Shown piece by piece: positions 18,197 through 25,265 of a stretch of 64,000 bases of DNA. Numbering within the stretch: position 1 is the first letter of the stretch; each line of letters begins with the position of its first letter. Origin of the DNA: Mesobacillus zeae (GTDB taxonomy: Bacteria; Bacillota; Bacilli; Bacillales; Cytobacillaceae); the NCBI RefSeq assembly GCF_003570705.1, contig NZ_QWVT01000008.1, positions 62,001-126,000 of the forward strand. The letters run 5' to 3'. The translations under genes were made by a program, and so were the position numbers. Under the pieces are notes generated by a model. It had not been told where the DNA came from. It saw only the letters and a program-made list of their open reading frames with translations, and ran no database searches.

Positions 18197-19552
18197 ATGT
18201 TCCGAAAAATGAGGCAATCTGTGAGACGTTTGTCTCCAGCCCAAATGATTATGCTTTACTATCTTGTGGCAGTGCTCATATCAACGCTGATGCTCAGTCT
18301 TCCCGTCTGTATAAAGGAAGGTGAGAAGCTCTCTTTTGCTGATGCTTTGTTCACGTCAGTAAGCGCTGTTAGTGTAACCGGCCTGTCGACGGTTAATATT
18401 TCAGAGACATTTACGATTACCGGAAACTTTGTGCTCATGTTTGTTTTCCAATTTGGCGGAATAGGGATTATGACGCTCGGCACTTTTTTTTGGCTGATTC
18501 TGAAGAAGAAAATCGGTCTTAGAGAGAGAAGGCTGATCATGACGGATCAGAACCAAATTGGACTTTCAGGCCTTGTCAAACATCTGAAAAGCATCCTCGT
18601 ATTGATACTTTTGATTGAAATGGCTGGAGCTGTGACTTTAGGTACATATTTCCTGCGGTACTATCCAGATTGGCAGGAGGCTTATCTTCATGGATTGTTT
18701 TTATCCATTAGTGCTACTACGAACGCAGGGTTCGATATTACAGGGGAGTCAATGATTCCTTTTGCCAAAGACTATTTCATTCAGTCAGTTACCATCATCC
18801 TTATTATTTCGGGTGCCATTGGATTTCCTGTGCTGATTGAGCTGAAGGAATTTTTCAAGTATCGGAACAGGCAGAACAGAATTAGGCTTAGCCTCTTTAC
18901 GAAAATAACGACAGTTACATTTATGGGACTACTTGTTTTCGGAACGCTGGCCATTCTATTGCTTGAGGCCAACCACTTTTTTTCAGGCATGCCTTGGCAT
19001 GAAGCATTTTTCTATTCGCTCTTCCAATCTGTAAGTACAAGGAGTGCCGGCCTTGCGACAATAGAAATGAATGAATTGTCCATCCCCACTCTCATGGTCG
19101 TCAGCGGTTTAATTTTTATTGGTGCGTCTCCAAGTTCTGTCGGCGGTGGTATTAGGACAACCACTTTTGCCTTAAACCTGTTGTTTCTGTACCATTATGG
19201 AAAAGGAAACCGTTCCATTAAAATCTTTAGGCGCGAACTGATGGAAGAAGATATTGTGAAGTCTCTTGTTGTTACCATCATGGCGCTGATTCTCTGCTTT
19301 GTTTCAACGATGATTTTGACCATTACTGAAAACCACGCACTGATTTCAATCATCTTTGAAGTGGCTTCAGCTTTCGGAACTAGCGGTCTCTCCATGGGGA
19401 TTACACCGGATTTAAGCCCGATTGGTAAAACTGTGATCATGGTTCTGATGTTTATCGGAAGAGTTGGCATTGTTTCTTTCCTTGTTTCCATGGCGGGAAG
19501 CCAAAAAAGTTCTCAATACCATTTTCCGAAGGAGAAGGTCATCATCGGCTAG
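18197..19552 (+). CDS. ktrD: KtrD/KtrB-type potassium channel subunit
   Basis: A TrkH/KtrB-family K+ (Na+-coupled) uptake membrane subunit of about 451 residues. Four pore-loop selectivity segments are visible in order: SVTGLS, TTNAGFD, TRSAGLA and FGTSGLS, each with the key glycine. No cytoplasmic regulatory subunit (KtrC/KtrA) is adjacent, as is also true of ktrD in B. subtilis. Synteny after rsgI-sspD favours KtrD over KtrB. ATG 18197 (AAAGGA upstream) is preferred to ATG 18149, which has no ribosome-binding site. Confidence 0.9.
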   Translation: MFRKMRQSVRRLSPAQMIMLYYLVAVLISTLMLSLPVCIKEGEKLSFADALFTSVSAVSVTGLSTVNISETFTITGNFVLMFVFQFGGIGIMTLGTFFWLILKKKIGLRERRLIMTDQNQIGLSGLVKHLKSILVLILLIEMAGAVTLGTYFLRYYPDWQEAYLHGLFLSISATTNAGFDITGESMIPFAKDYFIQSVTIILIISGAIGFPVLIELKEFFKYRNRQNRIRLSLFTKITTVTFMGLLVFGTLAILLLEANHFFSGMPWHEAFFYSLFQSVSTRSAGLATIEMNELSIPTLMVVSGLIFIGASPSSVGGGIRTTTFALNLLFLYHYGKGNRSIKIFRRELMEEDIVKSLVVTIMALILCFVSTMILTITENHALISIIFEVASAFGTSGLSMGITPDLSPIGKTVIMVLMFIGRVGIVSFLVSMAGSQKSSQYHFPKEKVIIG

Positions 19553-19906
19553 TCAGTCCTGCCCCTTGCTGACATCGATTTGAGGATGCATGAATGGATA
19601 AGCATTTGGTTTTTTCATTTTTTCGAGTAAATCCCTGTTTTCGGCTGTATTCCAGCCGATGTCGTTTGTTGGGTGAATCCATTCATCTCCGGCCATCGTT
19701 TCGGGGTCTGTTTCTTCAGACCAGTTTTCAAGTGGTGAATTTTCGGAGGAGTAACTGCTGTCCCCGATGACAACGCCATGGCTGTTGGTAAAAGGCGGCT
19801 GCATGCTTATTCCTGTTCCTTTAAAGCTAGGGGCATTGATTTGGTGCGGGAGCGTTTCATCGATTCCTTGCCCGTCATGATTTGATTGTTGATTTTTGTT
19901 TGTCAT
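19553..19906 (-). CDS. DUF3905 family protein
   Basis: A 117-residue hydrophilic protein. The blocks ETLPHQINAPSFKGTGI, VVIGDSSYSSENSPLENW, DPETMAGDEWIHPTND and GWNTAENRDLLE fit the DUF3905 family found in spore-forming bacilli. It has no signal peptide or membrane helix. Its stop codon lies directly beside that of ktrD. Function unknown; a sporulation role is only suggested by distribution. Confidence 0.75.
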   Translation of the reverse strand: MTNKNQQSNHDGQGIDETLPHQINAPSFKGTGISMQPPFTNSHGVVIGDSSYSSENSPLENWSEETDPETMAGDEWIHPTNDIGWNTAENRDLLEKMKKPNAYPFMHPQIDVSKGQD

Positions 19907-20062
19907 TTCAATCCCATCCTTTTTTCACTATCTTTTGCGAAAGAGAGATTATTTATGACGAGAAAAAGGGATGTAGTCTTAGGAAGCCATTTCCGCTCAT
20001 ATTCCTTCTAGATTGGATAACGCTATAGCTGTAACATACTTCACACAAAAGGCGGGAGATCT

Positions 20063-20224
20063 ATGGCGAAGCGGAAAGCAGAGCGTAATGCTGTTGAAAA
20101 GTATTCCAAGACACCGCATCAAAACAACGAGGAATCAGATTTCACCCCGGAGTTTTCACACGGGGAAGAAACGGGCAAATTTGCAAACAGGAATTCTAAA
20201 CAGGGCAGGAAAGGGCGATCTTGA
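20063..20224 (+). CDS. Tiny basic hydrophilic protein
   Basis: A 53-residue protein starting MAKRKAERNAVEKYSK, rich in Lys, Asn, Glu and Ser and ending KQGRKGRS. A Shine-Dalgarno (GGCGGGAG) lies 6 bases before ATG 20063. The next gene starts after one base, so they form a small operon. Composition resembles minor spore proteins, but I cannot name the family. Confidence 0.55.
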   Translation: MAKRKAERNAVEKYSKTPHQNNEESDFTPEFSHGEETGKFANRNSKQGRKGRS

Positions 20225-20225
20225 T

Positions 20226-20378
20226 ATGAAGAAAAATCAGGAGCGAAAGCAGCAGGCTAATACGAATGTTGAATTCGGCATGGAATTTGGCGATATTAAC
20301 GCCTCGAAAATGTATGAACAACCTTTTCCGGAAAAAAAGCACCCGAAAAAAAATAACAAGACAAAAGCCGGCTATTAA
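20226..20378 (+). CDS. Tiny hydrophilic protein, second gene of the pair
   Basis: A 50-residue protein: MKKNQERKQQANTNVEFG, then MEFGDINASKMYEQPFPEKK and a Lys/Asn-rich tail. Start follows the previous stop by one base; the stop codon lies inside a hairpin that leads into a strong terminator. It may be a small spore-associated protein, judged only from composition and gene size. Confidence 0.55.
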   Translation: MKKNQERKQQANTNVEFGMEFGDINASKMYEQPFPEKKHPKKNNKTKAGY

Positions 20379-20418
20379 GCCGGCTTCAGGCTGTCGACAA
20401 AGTCGACAGCCATTTTTT
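20365..20418 (+). terminator. Double hairpin terminator
   Basis: A first 9-bp stem (20365-20373 with 20378-20386) is followed by a perfect 10-bp stem (20389-20398 with 20402-20411) and a six-T run. The first hairpin sequence recurs at 21034-21056. Confidence 0.9.
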
Positions 20419-20479
20419 ATAATTACTACCGGATCAATATATTGAAATCGTGCACAAGATAGACCCAAAATATGCAATT

Positions 20480-20524
20480 AAAAAAGCCCCTTTTTCTTCA
20501 GAAAACTTTTCGATAAAGGGGTTT
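20480..20524 (-). terminator. Terminator-like hairpin on the minus strand
   Basis: CCCCTTT (20487-20493) pairs with AAAGGGG (20515-20521); on the minus strand GGGGC is followed by a six-T run. It may end read-through transcripts from the radical SAM gene. Confidence 0.5.
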
Positions 20525-20636
20525 GTCTACAATTTGATTCATTTTATCGTCACAAGGGATAGAATCCCTTATCTTTTGGAATATCTAACCGGTTACGGAA
20601 CTGTCTTATACATTGTCGGAGACTCTGTGAAACGGA

Positions 20637-20820
20637 ATATTCCCGATTAAGAGCAATATATTCCGGGTTAAGAATAATATATTCCCGGTTAAGAGCAATA
20701 TATTCCCAGTTAAAAATAATATATTCCCAGTTAAGAATAATATATTCCTAATTAAGTGCAGTATATTCCTGATTACTTCCACTATACTCCAAGTAACTGT
20801 ATTTAAATTCCAATAACTAT
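20637..20820. repeat. Tandem repeat array, exact 21-bp period
   Basis: Nine units start at 20637 and every 21 bases after. Each begins ATATTCC and most continue with C-rGTTAAG then an A/T-rich tail. Units one to five are nearly identical; six to nine drift progressively. There are no unique spacers, so this is not a CRISPR array, and no convincing gene spans it. Together with the surrounding sequence (20419-20895) nothing else gene-like is seen. Confidence 0.9.
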
Positions 20821-20895
20821 ATTAAATGAAAATATGGCGACTTTAGTTAATGAAGAATCCGGCTCTTCTCAGGGAGAGCAGCCAGATTCTTCCCA

Positions 20896-21009
20896 TCATT
20901 TCTTTAGGAAAAAGCGTTGCTTTGGCTTTGCAGGGTAAAACATGGAGGATGGGTTGGTGATTGAAAATGTCGGGCAGGCCAGGCAGGCTTCGTATTGCTT
21001 CCTTGTCAT
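20896..21009 (-). CDS. Possible 37-residue Cys-containing microprotein
   Basis: Frame MTRKQYEACLACP followed by SSMFYPAKPKQRFFLKK, with a Cys-x2-Cys pair and a basic tail. It lies downstream of the radical SAM gene on the same strand. No clear Shine-Dalgarno is seen, and an overlapping frame is also open, so the call is weak. Confidence 0.25.
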   Translation of the reverse strand: MTRKQYEACLACPTFSITNPSSMFYPAKPKQRFFLKK

Positions 21010-21044
21010 GGAATTCATTCATGTCAACAAGCTAAAGCCGGCTA

Positions 21045-22793
21045 TTAAGCCGGCTTTAATTGTTCTTTTGTACATGTAAAGGATTCTGTTGTATCTTTTT
21101 TATGGTCGAAATAAACAAGCAAGACAGATTGTTTATTTTCGACAGTTCGACTGGCAAGATACTCCCCAATGTCAAAAGAAAGTTCTTCGACTACAGTATG
21201 CTTATGCAAGTCTTTTTCTCCAAGCATTTCAAGCTGCGGAAACATACCAGTGCCAATGAGCTGCTTATAAAGATCGGACCTGGTCTGCTTGTTTGTTTCA
21301 ACTTCCCACCATGGCTTGCGCGGACGCTGTTTTTTGCCTGAAAGGTAATCATACTTCATCAAGCCTTCGATAATATCCAAATTCTCAGTATTCCTGCTCT
21401 TTAGGAACTGATACAGTCTTTTGAACAAATCCTCCAGCTGATGGCCGATTCGGGACCAGCCCTGATCTTCCCAAAATGATCCGAATTCCTGGAAGAAATC
21501 GAACGGAGTCTCAAATACCCTTGTAACCAAGTACTCAATGGTTTCATTCATCCTGTGGTCATTCCAGTACTTTTCGAGCACATCTTCGACCTGTTTGATC
21601 CTGATGATGTCATCAAACGGCAGTACGTTATTCCCCAGTATCTCATATGGCGAATGTTCCATATATATATACTGATGATCCTCCGCTCTAAGCCGTAAAC
21701 CGGTTCCCCGAAGCATTTTTAAAAATCCGAGCTGAAGTTCCTCAGGCCTTAATGCAAATACATCATTAAAGGTATTCCTGAAGGACTCATAATTTTCCTC
21801 AGGTAGCCCTGCAATTAAGTCAAGGTGCTGGTCGATCTTCCTGCCTTCCTTCACCATTGTTACTGTCCGTTTCAGCTTTTCGAAATTCTGTTTTCTCATA
21901 ACAAGTTCATTTGTAAGATCGTTTGTCGATTGAACCCCAATCTCAAATCTGAATAAACCAGGCGGTGCCTCATTGTTCAAAAACTCAATGACTTCCGGGC
22001 GCATAATGTCTGCCGTGATCTCAAATTGAAAGACAGTACCAAGGACATGCTCGTCAATCAGGAAACGGAACATTTCCATTGCATAGCTCCTGCTGATATT
22101 AAAGGTGCGGTCAACAAATTTGATGATCCGCGCACCATTCTCCATAAGGTAGCGGATATCGTCTTTGACTTTTTCCCTGTCAAAGTATCTTACCCCAACC
22201 TCAATGGAAGAAAGGCAAAATTGGCAGCTGAACGGGCAGCCCCTGCTTGTTTCCACATAAGTAATCCGTTTGGATAGATCTTTTTTATCTTCAGGGAATC
22301 GGTACGGGGAAGGAAGTTCCTTTAAATCAAGCTTGTTCCGCTGCGGGTTTACCTTGATTTCACCATCCGAGCGGTAGCATAGCCCTGAAACATTTATATA
22401 CTCTTTCTGTCCCTCGATTTCTCCAAGAAGCTGTTTGAATGTCTGTTCGCCTTCGCCAATAATGATGAAATCAAGCTCGGTTACTTCCTCCATCCAATCA
22501 GCAATATCATATGTAACTTCAGGACCGCCGGCTATGACCATAATTGAAGGGTTAATTTTCTTTATCATCCGAATCACTTTTATGGTTTCTTCAATATTCC
22601 AGATGTAGCAGCTGAATCCAATCACATCAGGTTTCTTTTGAATGAGGTCCGAAACGATATTGATGATGGGGTCCTTAATCGTATATTCAGCAAGAACGAT
22701 ATCGTATTCTGGCTGGGCATATGCTTTTAAATATCGGATTGCCAGATTGGTGTGAATGTATTTTGCATTCAGTGTCGCACAAATGATCTTCAT
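21045..22793 (-). CDS. B12-binding-domain radical SAM protein (DUF4080 type)
   Basis: A 582-residue protein. The N-terminal 140 residues form a cobalamin-binding-like fold (DVIGFSCYIWN, MVIAGGPEVTYD, IIGEGEQTF). The radical SAM core follows with the 4Fe-4S motif CPFSCQFC (about 185-192) and GVQSTN and LDLIAGLP segments, then a C-terminal DUF4080-like region of about 190 residues. Relatives include methylthiotransferases and methylases, but the substrate of this group is unknown. ATG 22793 is chosen with AAGGAG 8 bases upstream. It appears monocistronic. Confidence 0.88.
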   Translation of the reverse strand: MKIICATLNAKYIHTNLAIRYLKAYAQPEYDIVLAEYTIKDPIINIVSDLIQKKPDVIGFSCYIWNIEETIKVIRMIKKINPSIMVIAGGPEVTYDIADWMEEVTELDFIIIGEGEQTFKQLLGEIEGQKEYINVSGLCYRSDGEIKVNPQRNKLDLKELPSPYRFPEDKKDLSKRITYVETSRGCPFSCQFCLSSIEVGVRYFDREKVKDDIRYLMENGARIIKFVDRTFNISRSYAMEMFRFLIDEHVLGTVFQFEITADIMRPEVIEFLNNEAPPGLFRFEIGVQSTNDLTNELVMRKQNFEKLKRTVTMVKEGRKIDQHLDLIAGLPEENYESFRNTFNDVFALRPEELQLGFLKMLRGTGLRLRAEDHQYIYMEHSPYEILGNNVLPFDDIIRIKQVEDVLEKYWNDHRMNETIEYLVTRVFETPFDFFQEFGSFWEDQGWSRIGHQLEDLFKRLYQFLKSRNTENLDIIEGLMKYDYLSGKKQRPRKPWWEVETNKQTRSDLYKQLIGTGMFPQLEMLGEKDLHKHTVVEELSFDIGEYLASRTVENKQSVLLVYFDHKKDTTESFTCTKEQLKPA

Positions 22794-22849
22794 CACGAAG
22801 TCTCCTTATGAATTCCAAGATTAACAGTTAATTATAGGCGATTACAGAG

Positions 22850-22886
22850 AAAAAAGAAAGAGGCTGCCAAAATCGGCAAGCCTCTA
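22850..22886 (-). terminator. Terminator of the acyltransferase gene
   Basis: A 10-bp stem with one bulge (22859-22868 with 22875-22885) is followed on the minus strand by TTCTTTTTT. Confidence 0.85.
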
Positions 22887-22891
22887 CTTCG

Positions 22892-23935
22892 TTAATTGCT
22901 CAGTATTTTTTTTCGGTAAGCTTTAAAAAAGATTGAGATTTTCAGCTTGTAGGCAGAAAATCTTGATAGTTTCAATTCGATAATTGGCTGCGTAAGGGCT
23001 GTCGCCGGATTGCTTGACAGCAAAAGGGTCAAAAGAAGGGCAATCAATGCAAGGAGCAGGAAGGTCTCAGGCTCTGTAAAAAAGTTTTTGACGCCGCTCT
23101 CCCGGAAAACCCTGATAAAAAAGCCATGAAGCAAATAGACGTATAAAGTGTTTTTTCCGAGCGATGTAAAGAAATACTGTTTCTTTGGGACAATGGACAG
23201 AAAGCTGAGCACCATCCAAGTGCTTAATAAATAAATCCCTAGACGAATGAGCATTCCTGCAACTGCACCTGTTTCCATCGAGGCATACGGCTTTGACCCG
23301 AGCAGCCACTCATAATCAATATTTGGGTATAATGTAAAGCCGGCAAAGACTGCAGCAAATGACAGGGCTGCCGTGATTTTAAATGGTGGCCTTGTCAGCA
23401 TCATCACCTGTTCTTTGTTCATGTAGTATCCAAGCAGAAACATCGGGAAGAACACAAATGTCCGCGAAAGGCTCAGCCAATTCGAGAGACCTTCAAAATA
23501 TCCCGAAAGTAGACCGAATACGAGAGCGGTGCCAAGTCCTGCTGCTGGTGTAAGCTTGGAAACGCCAATCAGAAGCACATTCCAGAAGAAAAGACTTATC
23601 AAGAACCATAGTGACCAATGCGGGTCAAGCGGACTTAAGACAAGCTTGGATTCGTTGTAAAGAAAATAGTAGAACACTGAGTAAATAATCTGGAAAATCA
23701 GATAGGGCAAAATCAGCTTCCTGGCAATTTTTATGATATAACCTTTTTCACTGAATCCTCGTGCAAAAAAACCTGATACAAGGATAAAAGCAGGCATATG
23801 AAAGGTGTAAATTACTTTGTAGATATTGTATATCACTCCGTTATCATCGATAAAGGATCGGAGAAGGTGGCCGAAAACCACAAAGAAAATCAAGATGAAT
23901 TTAGCATTGTCAAAGTAGTAATCTCGTTTTTTCAT
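22892..23935 (-). CDS. ykrP: Acyltransferase-3 family membrane protein
   Basis: A 347-residue protein with about ten hydrophobic helices. It carries the acyltransferase-3 motif near the N-terminus: YYFDNAKFILIFFVVFGHLLR with catalytic-type His near 22, and TFHMPAFILVSGFFARG. These enzymes transfer acyl groups from the cytoplasm to surface sugars or polymers. Position between ktrD and ogt corresponds to B. subtilis ykrP, which is why that symbol is proposed. The acceptor is unknown. A terminator-like hairpin lies in its upstream leader (24002-24035). Confidence 0.82.
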   Translation of the reverse strand: MKKRDYYFDNAKFILIFFVVFGHLLRSFIDDNGVIYNIYKVIYTFHMPAFILVSGFFARGFSEKGYIIKIARKLILPYLIFQIIYSVFYYFLYNESKLVLSPLDPHWSLWFLISLFFWNVLLIGVSKLTPAAGLGTALVFGLLSGYFEGLSNWLSLSRTFVFFPMFLLGYYMNKEQVMMLTRPPFKITAALSFAAVFAGFTLYPNIDYEWLLGSKPYASMETGAVAGMLIRLGIYLLSTWMVLSFLSIVPKKQYFFTSLGKNTLYVYLLHGFFIRVFRESGVKNFFTEPETFLLLALIALLLTLLLSSNPATALTQPIIELKLSRFSAYKLKISIFFKAYRKKILSN

Positions 23936-24001
23936 AGTTCCCCCTAATAACCCCGTTTTTTCTTTTCCTTCTTACCCTCCACTTGAAAAAAACAAACTAG
24001 G

Positions 24002-24035
24002 AAAAAAGCCCAACCCCTGCGGAGTCAGGGGGTTG
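24002..24035 (-). terminator. Terminator-like hairpin in the leader of the acyltransferase gene
   Basis: CAACCCC-type arms (24011-24019 with 24026-24035, one bulge) are followed on the minus strand by GGCTTTTTTCC. No minus-strand gene precedes it, so it would end either a short RNA or the leader of the acyltransferase transcript, as an attenuator would. Confidence 0.45.
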
Positions 24036-24155
24036 TAAAGAAGCTGTTATATTTCATCTAGAATATCTGTTTAGGGATTTTTCTGCTATCAAACATGCTA
24101 CAAATATAGCTTTATGGTTATTTTAGAAAAGTGTACCAATAACTTTTTTTGAAAG

Positions 24156-24198
24156 TTTGACATAGATCACAGCGTTTTTTTTACATCTTGATTACAAT
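24156..24198 (+). promoter_or_regulatory. CRP/FNR-type box and promoter of the kor operon
   Basis: TTTGA-CATAGA-TCACA (24156-24171) matches the Bacillus Fnr consensus TGTGA-N6-TCACA with one mismatch. TACAAT (24193-24198) is a good -10 element. The box centre is about 41.5 bp before the predicted start, the standard class II activator position. No good -35 is present, as expected for an activated promoter. Confidence 0.55.
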
Positions 24199-24251
24199 TG
24201 AAGAAGGGAATGTTCACTTAAGGTTTTCCTTATAAAACGAGGGGGGAAAGT

Positions 24252-25265
24252 ATGTCGATTTTACCGTTAACGAATGAGTTAGGATTTTATGAAATTAGAT
24301 TGGAATCGATTGGTGGCCTAGGGGCTAATCTTGCAGGCAAAATGCTTGCAGAGGCAGCAGTGCTTGGTCTTGGACTTAATGGCTCGAATTTCTCATCCTA
24401 TGGATCTGAGAAAAAAGGTTCCCCTGTAAAAAGCTTCATCAGGCTTTGCAGCCCGGAAACCGAAATAAGGGTCCACAGTCCGATTGAGGAGCCGCATCTT
24501 GTCGGGGTCTTTCATGAAGCCTTGTATAAAACAGTCGATGTCGCAAGCGGCCTTGGACCTCAGGGAATCCTTCTTGTTAACTCAACAAGGAGCTTTGAGA
24601 GCATAAAAAAAGACCTGCAGTTCAAATACGGCACACTTGCTGTTGTCGATGCACTCGGAATTGCAGTTGAGGAAAAGACAAAAGTTAATACAGCCATGCT
24701 TGGCGCACTTTATCGAATTTGCACTTTTCTCGATCCGGAAGCTATGAAGGACGTAATCAGGAAGACATTTGAGAAAAAGTACCCGCATTTTGTTGCACCT
24801 AATATAGCTACATTTGAAAAAGGCTACGATCAAGTACGCTTTCAAACATATGTATTGGACGACCAGGCGAAGAGCCGGGAATTCACCCGCCCACGCCCGC
24901 AGCTTGGCTATCGTACACAGGAAATCGGAGGTGTCCTCACAGCCCAGGCGAACAGTATTCAAAAAGATCTGAGCGGTTCACGTCAAGGCTTCCTACCAAA
25001 ATATGCTGCTGAGGATTGTATCCATTGTGCTGCATGCGATACAGCGTGTCCGGATTTTTGCTTTGTCTGGGAGGAAGGGACAGATAAACGGGGACGCAAC
25101 CAAATGTTCCTGAAAGGTATAGATTATCAATATTGCAAAGGCTGCCTGAAATGTGTGGAAGCCTGCCCGACAACAGCATTGAGTGAGCTAAGGGAAACGC
25201 TCGGTTATGCGGAAACACATAAGGTGAAACATCATTTTCAATATAGCGATGGGAGGATTGAATAA
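24252..25265 (+). CDS. 2-oxoacid:ferredoxin oxidoreductase, gamma plus ferredoxin (delta) subunit
   Basis: A 337-residue fusion. Residues 1-200 form the gamma domain (RLESIGGLGANLAGKMLAEA, SNFSSYGSEKKGSPVKSF). The C-terminal 90 residues carry two 4Fe-4S clusters, CIHCAACDTACP and CKGCLKCVEACP. It passes electrons from oxidative decarboxylation of a 2-oxoacid to ferredoxin. A Shine-Dalgarno (GAGGGGGGAAAG) precedes ATG 24252. Its stop overlaps the next start (TAATG), so the two subunits are coupled. Pyruvate and branched-chain oxoacids are both possible substrates. Confidence 0.9.
   Translation: MSILPLTNELGFYEIRLESIGGLGANLAGKMLAEAAVLGLGLNGSNFSSYGSEKKGSPVKSFIRLCSPETEIRVHSPIEEPHLVGVFHEALYKTVDVASGLGPQGILLVNSTRSFESIKKDLQFKYGTLAVVDALGIAVEEKTKVNTAMLGALYRICTFLDPEAMKDVIRKTFEKKYPHFVAPNIATFEKGYDQVRFQTYVLDDQAKSREFTRPRPQLGYRTQEIGGVLTAQANSIQKDLSGSRQGFLPKYAAEDCIHCAACDTACPDFCFVWEEGTDKRGRNQMFLKGIDYQYCKGCLKCVEACPTTALSELRETLGYAETHKVKHHFQYSDGRIE

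Noticed and set aside
20450-20650. 66-codon plus-strand frame
   Set aside because: It spans a terminator-like hairpin and enters the repeat array; no start signal.
20637-20820. CRISPR array
   Set aside because: Units are contiguous with a 21-bp period and no unique spacers, and there are no cas genes.
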